Shown one piece after another: positions 1 through 9,816 of a DNA stretch of 64,000 bases. How positions within the stretch are numbered: the stretch's first letter is position 1; each line of letters starts with the position of its first letter. The DNA is from Pedobacter sp. W3I1. GTDB taxonomy: Bacteria > Bacteroidota > Bacteroidia > Sphingobacteriales > Sphingobacteriaceae. The notes under the pieces are model-generated. The model was not told where the DNA came from, made no database searches, and saw only the letters and a program-made list of their open reading frames with translations. The stretch lies in contig NZ_JAUSXN010000001.1 of assembly GCF_030816015.1 (NCBI RefSeq), forward strand, positions 372,001 to 436,000, given 5' to 3'. Position numbers and translations under genes: made by a program.

Positions 1-2817
1 CAATATTTTATGGTACATTTCGAAACCGATTTCGGCAATGAAACCACTCTGCTCGGCACCCAGTAAGTTTCCGCTTCCACGGATATCCAAATCGCGCATG
101 GCCACATTAAAGCCACTGCCCAGATCAGAAAACTCTTCAATGGCGCTTAAGCGTTTACGTGCTTCGGAAGTTAAGGTAGATAAAGGTGGTGAAAGCAAAT
201 AACAGAATGCCTTTTTATTGCTTCGGCCTACCCTGCCACGCATCTGGTGCAGATCGCTCAAACCAAACATATGCGCATGGTTGATGATAATGGTATTGGC
301 ATTGGGGATATCTAAACCAGCCTCGATAATTGTGGTTGCCACCAAAACATCTTTTTCTCCATTAATGAAATCCAGCATTACATCTTCCAGTTGATCTCCA
401 TCTAATTTTCCATGCGCAATACCAATCCTGGCTTTTGGAATCAGTTTCTGGATTAGTCCACCTAGTTGCATCAGGTCGTTTACCCGGTTATGGATAAAGA
501 AAACCTGTCCGCCGCGGTCTAATTCAAACTGAACGGCCTCCTGAATCAGCTTGTCGTTAAAAACATGTAACTCGGTACTCACCGGCTGCCGGTTTGGCGG
601 CGGTGTACTGATGATCGATAAATCCCTGGCACCCATTAAAGAAAAATGCAATGTTCTAGGAATCGGGGTTGCTGTAAGCGTTAAAGTATCAACATTTACA
701 CGTACTGCTTTTAACCTTTCTTTTGCGGTAACACCAAATTTCTGCTCTTCATCTATAATCATGATGCCGAGATCTTTAAACTTCACGTCCTTACTTAATA
801 AACGATGTGTGCCGATTAAAATATCAACTTTGCCTGAAGCAGCTTCGGCCAGTGTATCTTTAATCTGTTTACTGGTTTTAAAACGGTTGATATAGTCTAC
901 CGTAACTGGGAAATCTTTTAAACGTGATGAGAAGGTTTTAAAATGCTGTAAAGCCAGAATGGTTGTTGGTACCAGGATCGCCGCCTGTTTGCCTTCTGCT
1001 ACTGCCTTAAATGCAGCACGTACCGCAATCTCTGTTTTTCCGAAGCCAACATCACCACACACCAATCGATCCATTGGATGTGGCGATTCCATATCCTTTT
1101 TCACATCCTGGGTAGCTTTTAACTGATCGGGGGTATCTTCGTAAATAAAAGAAGCCTCCAGTTCGGTTTGTAAATAGCTATCTGGCGAGAATGCAGTTCC
1201 GGCCTGGGTTTTACGCAAAGCATAAAGTTTGATCAAGTCCCGGGCGATGTCTTTAACTTTTTTTTTAGTAGTTTTTTTTAGCTTGTCCCAGGCATCAGTA
1301 CCCAGTTTGTTCATCTTAGGCACACCGCTTTCTTTGCCACTGTATTTGGCAATGCGGTTTAGCGAGTTGATGTTTACATAAAGCAGGTCGTTATCAGCAT
1401 AAATTAAACGGATCATCTCCTGGGTTTTTCCATTTACCTCAACTTTTTCGAGCCCGGCATATTTACCAATCCCGTGATCAATATGAGTAACATAATCGCC
1501 AGATTTCAGCTCTCTTAAATCTTTTAGGGTAATGGCCTGGCTTTTCTGATAACCTTTTTTAAGCTTGTACTTATAGTAACGATCAAAAATTTGGTGATCG
1601 GTATAAAATGCAGTCTGAATCTGCGGATCTATAAAACCCTCACGCAGCATGCTATTGATCGGCGTAAACTTGGCCGTTTTATCAATATCCTCTAAAATAG
1701 CATATAACCGTTCGATCTGTTTTGGCGAATCGGTAAAAATAAAATTAACGATTCCGGCCTTTTCGTTCTCCTTTAAATTATGGATCAGGAGATTGAAATC
1801 TTTGTTGAATGAAGGTTGCGGTTTGGTTTCAAACTCAAAACGGTTATCCGTTTTATAAAAAAACTGCTTGCCGAATTCGATAATAGGAAAATCCTGTAGA
1901 TGATCGCCCAGTAATTTTTCGTCTGTAAAGGCAAACTTCGGATCAATCCATTCAGGGTTTTGGGTTTTATCTGTCACAGATAAAGCTTTCCAAAGTTCAA
2001 CCGCTTTCTTAAAACCGGCTTTAATGATATCAAGGGTAAACTCAACATCCTTAAACCAAAGTTGCGTATCCTGATCAATATAATCAAGAATGCTGATATT
2101 GCTTTCGGTTAGAAACTTCGCCTGAACATTCGGTACAATGGTTAACGATTTAACATCTTCTACAGATAATTGACTTTCGATCTCAAAACTTCTGATACTT
2201 TCTACTTCATCGCCAAAAAATTCGATGCGATAAGGAAGGTCAGACGAGAATGAAAATATATCTACAATGCCACCGCGGATAGAAAACTGCCCTGGTTCGT
2301 AAACAAAGTCTCTTCTGTCGAAATCGTAATCAATTAAAAATTCATTAATAAAATCAATGCCCAACTTGGCGCCTAAACTAATTTCTAATGTGTTTTTTTC
2401 TAATGCAGAGCGGTCAATTACCTTTTCAGCAATGGCTTCGGGGTAAGAAACCACAATTTTGCCGTACTCCGAATCGTGGTTCAGCTCATTCAATACCTCT
2501 GCACGGGCCAGCACATTAGCAGTATCTACCTGTGTAAAATCGAAAGATTTGCGGTACGAAGAAGGGAACAATAAAACCTGCTTATCCAATACACTTTCAA
2601 GGTCAGATTGAAAATAAGCGGCTTCTTCCCTGTCTGGCAAAACGAACAGGATGGGCTTGTGTAATATGAAATAAGAAGAAAGTGCAACGATAGCGTCAGC
2701 CGAACCCACCAATCCCTTTAATTGTATCTTTGGGTTTTTGCTGCTGTTCAACGCTTTGGTAAATAGGGTTACCCTGTCGTCGGTTTTGTATCTGTTTATT
2801 AAATCGCGGATGTTCAA
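1..2817 (-). CDS. mfd: Transcription-repair coupling factor Mfd (3' end beyond window)
   Basis: Mfd is a DNA translocase that removes stalled RNA polymerase from lesions and recruits UvrA. The frame is open for 939 codons and runs off position 1. Visible helicase motifs are Walker [10 protein letters not shown] near residue 590 and the Walker B box DEEQKFG near residue 688, followed by the [16 protein letters not shown] stretch typical of the end of the helicase core. Family members are about 1100 residues, so only the C-terminal regulatory domain is missing. The start is a TTG at 2817: an in-frame stop lies five codons upstream, no ATG is in reach, and the protein then reads [13 protein letters not shown], which suits the family N-terminus. 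No neighbour suggests an operon. Confidence 0.96.
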   Translation of the reverse strand, partial: MNIRDLINRYKTDDRVTLFTKALNSSKNPKIQLKGLVGSADAIVALSSYFILHKPILFVLPDREEAAYFQSDLESVLDKQVLLFPSSYRKSFDFTQVDTANVLARAEVLNELNHDSEYGKIVVSYPEAIAEKVIDRSALEKNTLEISLGAKLGIDFINEFLIDYDFDRRDFVYEPGQFSIRGGIVDIFSFSSDLPYRIEFFGDEVESIRSFEIESQLSVEDVKSLTIVPNVQAKFLTESNISILDYIDQDTQLWFKDVEFTLDIIKAGFKKAVELWKALSVTDKTQNPEWIDPKFAFTDEKLLGDHLQDFPIIEFGKQFFYKTDNRFEFETKPQPSFNKDFNLLIHNLKENEKAGIVNFIFTDSPKQIERLYAILEDIDKTAKFTPINSMLREGFIDPQIQTAFYTDHQIFDRYYKYKLKKGYQKSQAITLKDLRELKSGDYVTHIDHGIGKYAGLEKVEVNGKTQEMIRLIYADNDLLYVNINSLNRIAKYSGKESGVPKMNKLGTDAWDKLKKTTKKKVKDIARDLIKLYALRKTQAGTAFSPDSYLQTELEASFIYEDTPDQLKATQDVKKDMESPHPMDRLVCGDVGFGKTEIAVRAAFKAVAEGKQAAILVPTTILALQHFKTFSSRLKDFPVTVDYINRFKTSKQIKDTLAEAASGKVDILIGTHRLLSKDVKFKDLGIMIIDEEQKFGVTAKERLKAVRVNVDTLTLTATPIPRTLHFSLMGARDLSIISTPPPNRQPVSTELHVFNDKLIQEAVQFELDRGGQVFFIHNRVNDLMQLGGLIQKLIPKARIGIAHGKLDGDQLEDVMLDFINGEKDVLVATTIIEAGLDIPNANTIIINHAHMFGLSDLHQMRGRVGRSNKKAFCYLLSPPLSTLTSEARKRLSAIEEFSDLGSGFNVAMRDLDIRGSGNLLGAEQSGFIAEIGFEMYHKIL

Positions 2818-3047
2818 GGCACAAAAATAAGCTTATCTTTTAATATTAACCCGCAATTTGTGTAAAGGTTTTTTTAACTATTTTTGGCTGGGTGGCGATG
2901 TGAAAATTAAATTGAGGAAAGAAATAAGTCTTATTCTTAGATTCCATTACTCGTTTTGTCGAAATATATCCCCCTTTCGTCGATTAAGGGCAAATTGATG
3001 TAACAAAGGGATCCCTATAACCTCTAAATTATATAAAAAGTGAAACA

Positions 3048-3350
3048 ATGAAATACATTAAAAGCTTTCCACTAGAACTTTTTTTCTGGGTAGCGGCTTT
3101 AGTATTACTGGGAACAGCGAATAGCCACGAGCATCACTTTACACTTTGTCCCTTAGCCAATTTAGGCTTTGAAGACTGGTGTCCGGGATGTGGTATAGGC
3201 AGGTCAATCAGTCATATTTTACATGGCGAGTTTACCGAAAGCTTTTCCGAACATTGGTTTGGGTTTCCGGCGCTTTTGATAATAGTTTATAGAATTTACA
3301 CATTGATAAAAAATAAAAATAAGTTTAAAATTTCAACCACAAATACATAG
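3048..3350 (+). CDS. DUF2752 domain membrane protein
   Basis: A 100-residue protein with two hydrophobic segments (about residues 9-24 and 74-90) and the motif CPGCGIGRS at about 45-53, the signature of DUF2752. The conserved cysteines (CPLANLGFEDWCPGCG) suggest a metal or redox role, but the family function is not established. It ends 5 bp before the TM2 protein and is probably co-transcribed with it; pairing of DUF2752 with TM2 proteins is familiar in Bacteroidota. The upstream 230 bp hold no other gene. Confidence 0.85.
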   Translation: MKYIKSFPLELFFWVAALVLLGTANSHEHHFTLCPLANLGFEDWCPGCGIGRSISHILHGEFTESFSEHWFGFPALLIIVYRIYTLIKNKNKFKISTTNT

Positions 3351-3355
3351 AAACC

Positions 3356-3724
3356 ATGGATATATTTCAATCACCTCTAATGTCGTTACCAGGCATAACG
3401 CCAGAAGAATTCTCATATTTACAACAGGCCACCACCGGATTAACCGAGCAGCAGTTGCGTAACTTCTTAATGGTTTACAGCAGCAAAAGGAAAAACCCAT
3501 CAGATATGCTTATATTCTGTTTAATCGGTTTATTTGCTGTTCCCGGATTGCAAAGGTTTATCATCGGGCAGATCGGAATGGGTATTTTATATCTCTTAAC
3601 CGCAGGCTTATGTTTTATCGGATCGATCATCGATGTGGTAAACCACAAAACCCTGGCTTTTGAGCATAACCAGAAAATGGTTTTTGAAAGTTTACAGATG
3701 GTAAGAATGGGCGGGTTTCAGTAA
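3356..3724 (+). CDS. TM2 domain-containing protein
   Basis: A 122-residue protein. Residues 1-45 are soluble (LPGITPEEFSYLQQAT, then a helix TEQQLRNFLMVYSSKRK). Two membrane helices follow at about 50-66 and 71-92, joined by the short turn LQRFIIGQIGMG; this fits the TM2 fold, in which a glycine-rich turn links two helices. The C-terminus is again soluble. Family function is unknown. It follows the DUF2752 gene after 5 bp, most likely as the second gene of a two-gene operon. An AT-rich, repeat-filled gap of 784 bp follows. Confidence 0.85.
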   Translation: MDIFQSPLMSLPGITPEEFSYLQQATTGLTEQQLRNFLMVYSSKRKNPSDMLIFCLIGLFAVPGLQRFIIGQIGMGILYLLTAGLCFIGSIIDVVNHKTLAFEHNQKMVFESLQMVRMGGFQ

Positions 3725-3750
3725 GCCTTTCATTTTTAATAGGATTAATA

Positions 3751-3875
3751 TTTTTTGGAAAGCAAAGACAGAGCAATTTTTAATGTTCGTCCCGCCATAC
3801 ACGACAAGTCCGCACCCGATGAAAAACCGGGTTTGCGGGCTTTTTGTTTCTGTCGGGTTTATAAACCTGGGTTTT
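3751..3875. repeat. Dispersed intergenic repeat, family D, copy 1
   Basis: The stretch starts TTTTTTGGAAAGCAA and contains ACAAGTCCGC followed by the hairpin CCCGATGAAAAACCGGG and a GGGCTTT tail. The same order of blocks, with scattered substitutions, recurs at 37258-37375. It has no coding potential. It resembles the short palindromic repeats common between genes in Sphingobacteriaceae. Confidence 0.7.
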
Positions 3876-3968
3876 TTTGGTGCTTAGGTTAGTTTTTACC
3901 AGTCCTTTCCCATGTGATTAACTTAAGGATAAACAAAAAATAGTGTCGTCCTGAGGGATAATTTTTTC

Positions 3969-4012
3969 TATAAAAATCAATATTAATGACGTATATAGTT
4001 GATTTTTTTACC
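3969..4012. repeat. AT-rich hairpin repeat (TAAAAATCAA / TTGATTTTT)
   Basis: Arms TATAAAAATCAA and TTGATTTTTTTA flank a centre of about 20 bp. A near-identical hairpin lies at 51076-51110 after proA. Both sit in gene-free stretches beside other repeats, so this looks like a mobile or slippage-spread intergenic element rather than a terminator of a nearby gene. Confidence 0.5.
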
Positions 4013-4018
4013 CTGCAG

Positions 4019-4290
4019 CTCATGCTTTCCTCGGCTCACCGCCGCCGATGGGCTCTTTCTTTTTGGTGTCAAAAAGACCAGCAGAGCTAGCTTGAATGCC
4101 GTTGAAAATATAAAGGCTCATGAAAAAACAAAAAACACCGGCTGAAAATTTTTCTTTCAAAGTTGGTGGGTTGGCTATGTAGGTGGAGCCCGAAAAATTT
4201 GTTAGGCCGGATTTAAGTAGAACGGAGATACGGTGCTACGGCCTAGTTGGGCGGAAATACGCCGGGAGCATAAACCACTCATATTTAAAT
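4019..4290. repeat. Gene-free stretch with degenerate repeat-like sequence
   Basis: No open frame of note. The stretch is more GC-rich than its surroundings, with blocks such as CTCACCGCCGCCGATGGGCTC and CTTTTTGGTGTCAAAAAGA (a hairpin) followed by GGTGGAGCCCGAAAAATTTG. I take it for remnants of dispersed intergenic elements; from this window alone it cannot be assigned to a family because no second full copy is present. Confidence 0.35.
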
Positions 4291-4311
4291 AATTAAAAAA
4301 TACATCGATGG

Positions 4312-4382
4312 TAGCCTCTCGAAGGACAAATATTTTTTGTTTTGGATATTAAGCGGTCTTCGACAAGTTCAGACTGACAACA
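4312..4382. repeat. Dispersed inverted repeat, family A, copy 1
   Basis: Arms CTCGAAGGAC and GTCTTCGACAAGTTCAGAC surround about 35 bp of AT-rich sequence. The pattern matches the copies at 37071-37149 and 44201-44262, where the arms are the fuller CTGAGC-TGTCGAAGGAC and its complement. Confidence 0.65.
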
Positions 4383-4508
4383 ATTATACTTGAACTGATT
4401 ACATTGGGAATGGTTTTGTTGAACTTTAAGTGGGCCTGTACATTTTCAAAACTAAAACATTAATTATTTCTCTTATCAACAAAACCCCAAATTTTCTATA
4501 TTTATCAA

Positions 4509-5606
4509 ATGAAATTAGCTGAAATTACCAATTATTTAGAAAGCATAGCACCACTTAATTACCAGGAAGATTACGACAACTCTGGTTTAATTGTTGGCGA
4601 TCCGAATATGGAAATCCACGGTGCTTTGGTGGCTTTAGATTGTGTAGAAAAGATTGTGGATGAAGCGATTTCGACAGGCTGCAATCTGATTATTACCCAC
4701 CATCCAATCGTTTTTAAAGGCTTAAAAAAACTCAACGGCAAAAATTATGTAGAGCGTGTGGTATTAAAGGCGATCAGGAATAACATTGCGCTTTATGCCA
4801 TCCATACCAATCTTGATAGTATCCATACCGGTGTAAATGCGAGAATTTGTGAGCGGTTAGGCTTAACCGGAACCAAAGTGCTTTTGCCTAAAACAGGTCT
4901 TTTAAAAAAACTGGTTACTTATTGCCCGCAGGCTCAGGCAGAGCAATTGCGCTCAGCATTATTTTATGCGGGAGCAGGCAATATTGGTAATTACAGCGAA
5001 TGTAGTTTCAATGCCGATGGTTTTGGTACATTTAAAGGTAATGAAGATTCAGATCCTCTTGTGGGCGAAAAAGGTGTTCGTCATCGCGAATCAGAAGTCC
5101 GCATTGAAATGGTTTATCCAACGCAGTCAGAGCGCAAAATTTTGGTGGCCTTATTCGAAAACCACCCTTACGAAGAAGTAGCATACGATATTTACAAACT
5201 CGAAAATAAACACCAATTGGTCGGTTCGGGTATGGTAGGCTGGCTGGAATATGATATGGACGCCTACGATTTTTTACATTTGGTAAAAGACAGGATGCAG
5301 GCCAAAGTGGTTAGGCATACGGAGGTAATCGGCAAAAGAATTAAAAAAGTAGCGGTTTGCGGCGGCTCAGGAAGCTTCCTGTTAAAAGAGGCCATTGCTG
5401 CCGGGGCGGATGCTTTTATTACCGCAGATTTTAAATATCACGAGTTTTTTGATGCAGAGGAAAAATTGATCATTGCCGACATCGGACACTTTGAAACTGA
5501 ACAATTTACCTCAAATTTATTGCTTGAAATTATTCAGAAAAAATTTACTAACTTTGCAATCCGTTTAACGGAGCAAAATACAAACCCCATAAATTACTTG
5601 TTTTAA
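4509..5606 (+). CDS. Nif3-like dinuclear metal center hexameric protein (YbgI/YqfO family)
   Basis: A 365-residue member of the Nif3 (DUF34/GTP cyclohydrolase I type 2-like) family. The N-terminal metal-binding part carries TGCNLIITHHPIVFKG near residues 55-70 and the C-terminal part has ITADFKYHEFFDAE near 303-316; these histidines and acids normally bind two metal ions. A central insert of about 110 residues (YCPQAQAEQLRSALFYAGAG onward) is the CutA/PII-like domain of the long YqfO form. The family's reaction is unsettled despite the cyclohydrolase name. Its stop codon shares one base with the start of the zinc-ribbon gene (TAATG), a conserved arrangement implying translational coupling. 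Confidence 0.93.
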   Translation: MKLAEITNYLESIAPLNYQEDYDNSGLIVGDPNMEIHGALVALDCVEKIVDEAISTGCNLIITHHPIVFKGLKKLNGKNYVERVVLKAIRNNIALYAIHTNLDSIHTGVNARICERLGLTGTKVLLPKTGLLKKLVTYCPQAQAEQLRSALFYAGAGNIGNYSECSFNADGFGTFKGNEDSDPLVGEKGVRHRESEVRIEMVYPTQSERKILVALFENHPYEEVAYDIYKLENKHQLVGSGMVGWLEYDMDAYDFLHLVKDRMQAKVVRHTEVIGKRIKKVAVCGGSGSFLLKEAIAAGADAFITADFKYHEFFDAEEKLIIADIGHFETEQFTSNLLLEIIQKKFTNFAIRLTEQNTNPINYLF

Positions 5607-6349
5607 TGGAACAAACCGTAGAACAAAAGCTAAAGGCTTTATACGAATTACAAAATATCCACACAAAAATTGATAAGATCCGCCAGGTACGTGGTGAATT
5701 ACCAATGGAAGTTGCCGATCTTGAGGATGACGTTTTAGGATTAGAAACTAGAATTGCAAAAATCAAAGGTGAACTTGATGATCTTGAGGATTCAATCGTA
5801 ACCCGTAAAAATACAATTAAAGATGCGCAGGCTGCCATCAAAAGATACGAGACTCAATTAAAAGAAGTTAAAAACAACCGTGAATACGATGCTTTAACGA
5901 AAGAAATTGAGATTCAAGGTTTAGATATTCAGGTTTCTGAAAAGAAAATTAAAGAACACGGTTTCGAAATCACTTCTAAAACTGAAATCTACGAAGCTGC
6001 TAAAGCTGAGTTAGATGGCAGAAAGAAAGATTTAGAGGTTAAAAAAGGCGAACTTGATGTAATTACTGCTGAAACTGAAAAGGAAGAGCAAGATTTACAA
6101 AAGAAAGCTGATAAAGCTGAGCCTCAGATTGATGAGCGTTTATTGGTTGCCTACAAACGTTTACGCAAAAATGCTGTAAATGGTTTGGCAGTAGTAACAA
6201 TCGATCGCGATTCTTGTTCAGGTTGTTTTAACCAGATTCCGCCTCAACGTCAGTTAGATATCCGCCAACGTAAAAAAATTATCGTTTGCGAACACTGTGG
6301 ACGTATTTTGGTTGATGAAGCTTTAACTCACGAAGTAGCAGAAGCTTAA
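5606..6349 (+). CDS. Coiled-coil zinc-ribbon protein (CT398/HP0958-like)
   Basis: A 247-residue protein. Residues about 10-180 form a long charged coiled coil (heptad-rich, many Lys/Glu), and the C-terminus holds a four-cysteine zinc ribbon: DSCSGCFNQIPP near 199-210 and CEHCGRIL near 230-237. This is the C4-type zinc-ribbon family represented by C. trachomatis CT398 and H. pylori HP0958, thought to act as an adaptor for secretion or RNA; no exact role is assigned in Bacteroidota. It overlaps the Nif3-like gene by one base and is followed by a clear terminator. Confidence 0.9.
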   Translation: MEQTVEQKLKALYELQNIHTKIDKIRQVRGELPMEVADLEDDVLGLETRIAKIKGELDDLEDSIVTRKNTIKDAQAAIKRYETQLKEVKNNREYDALTKEIEIQGLDIQVSEKKIKEHGFEITSKTEIYEAAKAELDGRKKDLEVKKGELDVITAETEKEEQDLQKKADKAEPQIDERLLVAYKRLRKNAVNGLAVVTIDRDSCSGCFNQIPPQRQLDIRQRKKIIVCEHCGRILVDEALTHEVAEA

Positions 6350-6370
6350 TCCGCTTCATAAAATTATTAG

Positions 6371-6399
6371 AACGTCTCGATTTAATCGGGACGTTTTTT
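6371..6399 (+). terminator. Rho-independent terminator after the zinc-ribbon gene
   Basis: The stem AACGTCTCGATT / AATCGGGACGTT (one G-U pair) has a one-base loop region and is followed by TTTT. It lies 22 bp after the stop codon and closes the Nif3/zinc-ribbon operon. Confidence 0.85.
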
Positions 6400-6523
6400 G
6401 TTTAGACCTATTTTTCTGTCGTTTACACAAAACAAGAATATAATTTTAGCGTTTAATGTAGATATTTGTTTAATGTGAACTACTGTTGCTTTGGCGCAGG
6501 ATCAAACTGAAATATATTCCCGA

Positions 6524-8011
6524 ATGACTAAAATCTTCCCTGCTTTTGCATTTTCTGCTCTTCTCCTGCTTCCCGCATCCTTATTTGCAAATTTCGACTT
6601 TAACAACAATTGCTTAAATGCTTATAAAAGTATATTCGAACTTAAGTTAGGTAATGCCAGAGCTTATATCTCTACCGAAAAAAAACAACATCCCAATAAT
6701 TCCATTATCCCCCTTTTAGAAAATTACGTAGATTATTTTACCGTTTTAACTTCAGAGAGCAAGGCTGATTTTGACCGTCTGAAAGGCAATAAATCTAGTC
6801 GATTGGATCAAATCAGTGATGATGATAAAAATTCGCCTTATTATCTGTATGCACAGGCAGAGATCAATCTGCAATGGGCTTTGATCCGTGGCCGTTTTGG
6901 TGAATATTTTAATGCTGCAATGGAAGTTAAAAAAGCAAACAGCCTTTTGCAGGAGAACAATAAAAAGTTTCCGAATTTTCACCTGAACTTAAAAGGCCTG
7001 GGGCTGATTAATGCGGTTCTTGGCAATCTTCCGGATGGAGCTTTAAAAACAGCACTATCTACTTTTGGAATCAAAGGCAACCTTCAGAATGGATTAAATA
7101 TGTTTGAAAAACTGGCCGACAATCTGCCGAAATCTTCTTACGAGCCTTTTTACGAAGAGGTGGTGTTTTATTACGCTTATGTATTAACTGATGTAGCACA
7201 TAGCCCGCAGGCGTATGCAAAAACCATAAAATATACCGAACGGATTGCTGATACCAGCTTATTAAAAAGTTATTTGCAGAGTTATGTGTGCATTAAAAAC
7301 GGGCATAGCGAAGAAGCCATTAATATTTTGGCAAAGCGGCCTGAGGGAGGTGTCTATCAGCCTTTTCCTTATTTAGATTATCTGGAGGGTATTGCCCACC
7401 TGAACAAACTAGACCTTAATGCGGCAACTCACTTTAACCGCTTTTTGCAGACAACTAAGGGCGTTAATTTTGTGAAGGATGCTTACCTTCATTTGGGTTG
7501 GATCTCTCTTCTGAAGGGAGATAAGTCGGGTTATACGGCATTTGCAGCCAAGGCTGTTAAAAACGGATATGCCTACATGGAAAAAGACAAACAGGCGAAA
7601 GCTGAAGCTGTTGCAGGAACGCCGACCATTGATCTTTTAAAAGCCAGGCTGCTGTTTGATGGGGGTTATTTAAGCAGAGCCTTGCAGATACTTGATGATA
7701 AGAAAGCAACAGATTACACTAACGCTAAAGACAAAACGGAACTAAATTACCGTTTGGGTAGAATTTATGATGATTTAGGAAAAGATGATCAGGCATTAGC
7801 GGCTTATCAGCAGACCATTAATGAAGGTAAAAACCTAAAATATTATTTTGCTGCAAACGCTGCGGTGCAGATGGGTAAGGTTTATGAAAGAAGGAAAAAT
7901 AACGCGAAAGCGAAAGAGGCTTTCAATACTGCCATTGCCATGAAAAATCATGAGTTTGAAAGCAGTATTGAAAGCCAGGCTAGGGCCGGTTTAAAACGGT
8001 TAGCAAATTAG
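6524..8011 (+). CDS. Exported tetratricopeptide-repeat protein
   Basis: 495 residues from the ATG at 6524; an upstream in-frame start at 6491 would put 11 extra residues before a typical signal peptide (MTKIFPAFAFSALLLLPASLFA), so I prefer 6524. The mature part is alpha-helical throughout. TPR-type motifs are clear in the C-terminal third (LNYRLGRIYDDLGKDDQALAAY and AAVQMGKVYERRKNNAKAKEAF) and weaker before. Likely a periplasmic scaffold; the partner is unknown. Its stop codon overlaps that of the convergent KAS III gene (8008-8011), leaving no room for a terminator between them. Confidence 0.85.
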   Translation: MTKIFPAFAFSALLLLPASLFANFDFNNNCLNAYKSIFELKLGNARAYISTEKKQHPNNSIIPLLENYVDYFTVLTSESKADFDRLKGNKSSRLDQISDDDKNSPYYLYAQAEINLQWALIRGRFGEYFNAAMEVKKANSLLQENNKKFPNFHLNLKGLGLINAVLGNLPDGALKTALSTFGIKGNLQNGLNMFEKLADNLPKSSYEPFYEEVVFYYAYVLTDVAHSPQAYAKTIKYTERIADTSLLKSYLQSYVCIKNGHSEEAINILAKRPEGGVYQPFPYLDYLEGIAHLNKLDLNAATHFNRFLQTTKGVNFVKDAYLHLGWISLLKGDKSGYTAFAAKAVKNGYAYMEKDKQAKAEAVAGTPTIDLLKARLLFDGGYLSRALQILDDKKATDYTNAKDKTELNYRLGRIYDDLGKDDQALAAYQQTINEGKNLKYYFAANAAVQMGKVYERRKNNAKAKEAFNTAIAMKNHEFESSIESQARAGLKRLAN

Positions 8012-9084
8012 AAGCGGTGTACAAAAGCATTAATGTGCATCCCTGCTCCTACTGAAGCAAAAACAGCTACATCGCCAGGCTTAACTGTATAGCCTTTAAC
8101 TTCACCTTTTAATACCAGGTCCAACAAGGTTGGTACAGTGGCAACCGAACTGTTTCCTAACCATGAAATCGTCATTGGGACTAAGTTTTCAGGCACTGTA
8201 TCTTTGCCATAAAGTTTGAACAAACGTTTCATGATAGCGGTATCCATTTTGCCGTTGGCCTGGTGAACGAATACTATATTTACATCTTCAATACTTAAGC
8301 CTGCTTTATCAATGGCTTTTTTAATTACCTGGGGTACCTGAATGACTGCAAATTCATACAGTTTACGACCGTTCATTTTTAGGTATAAGTTTCCATTGGT
8401 TTCATCAGGATGAAATCCCTTGCCCATGGTAAGTAAATTACCATGATTAACAGCGTGCGTTTCTGTTTTATGTGCTAGTATTCCTCTTTTTTCTTCTGAT
8501 TCCTCTGCTTCGAAAATTACAGCTCCGGCACCGTCCGAAAAGATCATGCTATCACGGTCATGTGGATCGATGATACGGCTTAAGGTTTCTGCACCAATAA
8601 CCATAACACGTTTTGCGTCTCCGCTTTTAATATAGTAATCTGCCTGTATTGCGCCTTGAACCCATCCCGGGCAACCAAAAATGATGTCGTAGGCAACGCA
8701 GTCTGGATTTTGAATGCCCAGTTGTTGTTTTACCTTTGAAGCTAAAGACGGCAAAATGTCAATGCGGTTGCTACCCAAAGGGATATCACCAAAATTATGA
8801 CAAAATATAATATAGTCTAAGGTTTCTTTATCAATACCCGCATTTTCAATGGCTTTTTCTGCAGCCATTGCGCCAATATGATTGCTTAACTGCTCAGGGC
8901 AGGCGTAGCGCCGCTCCACGATTTCCGTAATTTCAGAGAATTTATTAATGATCTCCGAATTCTCTTTCTCCAATAGATTTCCATTCTCAAAAAAAGTCGA
9001 ATTTAAGAATTCACTACCAGAAATAATATTTTTTGGAATATAACTTCCCGTACTGGTTATTACCGTATTTATTGCTCTGCTCAT
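8008..9084 (-). CDS. 3-oxoacyl-ACP synthase III family protein (FabH-like)
   Basis: A 358-residue thiolase-fold enzyme. The KAS III triad is present: Cys138 in FGCPGW, His274 in FVHQANGKM and Asn311 in LGNSSVATVP. Classic FabH condenses acetyl-CoA with malonyl-ACP to start fatty-acid synthesis. This protein stands outside any fab cluster and has an N-terminal segment (about residues 24-50) longer than E. coli FabH, so it may be one of the FabH paralogs used for branched or special acyl chains. The 78 bp before the start contain the inverted repeat CATAC-N7-GTATG (9096-9112 region). Confidence 0.88.
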   Translation of the reverse strand: MSRAINTVITSTGSYIPKNIISGSEFLNSTFFENGNLLEKENSEIINKFSEITEIVERRYACPEQLSNHIGAMAAEKAIENAGIDKETLDYIIFCHNFGDIPLGSNRIDILPSLASKVKQQLGIQNPDCVAYDIIFGCPGWVQGAIQADYYIKSGDAKRVMVIGAETLSRIIDPHDRDSMIFSDGAGAVIFEAEESEEKRGILAHKTETHAVNHGNLLTMGKGFHPDETNGNLYLKMNGRKLYEFAVIQVPQVIKKAIDKAGLSIEDVNIVFVHQANGKMDTAIMKRLFKLYGKDTVPENLVPMTISWLGNSSVATVPTLLDLVLKGEVKGYTVKPGDVAVFASVGAGMHINAFVHRF

Positions 9085-9162
9085 AATTATAATACCGCAT
9101 ACTAAAACGGTATGTAGTATAAAAATATCAATTATATTCGAGAATGGAAAATAAATTAAATT

Positions 9163-9816
9163 TTAGCGCAGCTTATTTTCAAGTGCAAATTTTAATAATC
9201 CTGCTTTTCCGGTTACATTTAGCTTCTGTACCATATTTTTACGGTGTGTATCAACGGTATTTAAAGCTATAAATAATTTTTGAGCAATTTGCTGTGACGA
9301 ATAATCTTCGCTTATCAATTTTAGTATTTCCATTTCCCGGGCGGTTAAATTATGGCTTTTTTGAAAATGATCGCCATCGTTAAATGCCGATGATGCGAGG
9401 GGATCAGATTTTATTTTTTGGAAATATTTTTCTCCCTGTTGTATGCCCGTTATAATTTTAAATAGTGTTTCTGCATTGGTATCTTTCTGGATAAAAGCCT
9501 TTACGCCTATGTTCTCGAGCCTGGCAGATAATTTGGTTGTATAGTACATGGATAATACCATTATTTTCACCGAAGGAAATAGCTGGCCCACTTTTTCAGC
9601 GGCAATTTCTCCATCCAGAACGGGCATGTTTAAGTCGAGGATTAGCACATCTGGCTGCTGATGATTAAGCAGGTGCAAAATTTCTTTTCCATTTGCGGCC
9701 ATTCCTATTACCTTAAAGTTCGACTGTTCAGAAAGGATTGCTGACAGCCCTTCAGCAAATAGTTTATGATCATCGGCAATCATAATCGTTATGGGTCTCT
9801 GTTGAATCGTGTCCAT
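9163..9816 (-). CDS. NarL/LuxR-type response regulator (system 1)
   Basis: 217 residues. A receiver domain fills residues 8-125 with the acidic pair Asp15/Asp16, phospho-acceptor Asp61 (LILDLNMP), the Ser of MVLSMYY and the Lys of AFIQKDT. A LuxR-type helix-turn-helix follows at about 150-212 (LTAREMEILKLISEDYSS ... NTVDTHRKNMVQKLNV). It starts at the stop codon of the kinase gene (TAATG, one-base overlap), so kinase and regulator are translated together. A likely target is the inverted repeat at 11771-11792, which resembles TACC-type NarL half-sites; this is inference. Confidence 0.93.
   Translation of the reverse strand: MDTIQQRPITIMIADDHKLFAEGLSAILSEQSNFKVIGMAANGKEILHLLNHQQPDVLILDLNMPVLDGEIAAEKVGQLFPSVKIMVLSMYYTTKLSARLENIGVKAFIQKDTNAETLFKIITGIQQGEKYFQKIKSDPLASSAFNDGDHFQKSHNLTAREMEILKLISEDYSSQQIAQKLFIALNTVDTHRKNMVQKLNVTGKAGLLKFALENKLR

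Noticed and set aside
9091..9112. ATACCG...CGGTAT pair before the FabH-like gene as a third copy of the two-component motif
   Set aside because: The arms resemble the motif, but the centre is 10 bp (or 7 bp with other arms) and the arms lack the ATATACC/GGGTAT sequence; kept only as a note.
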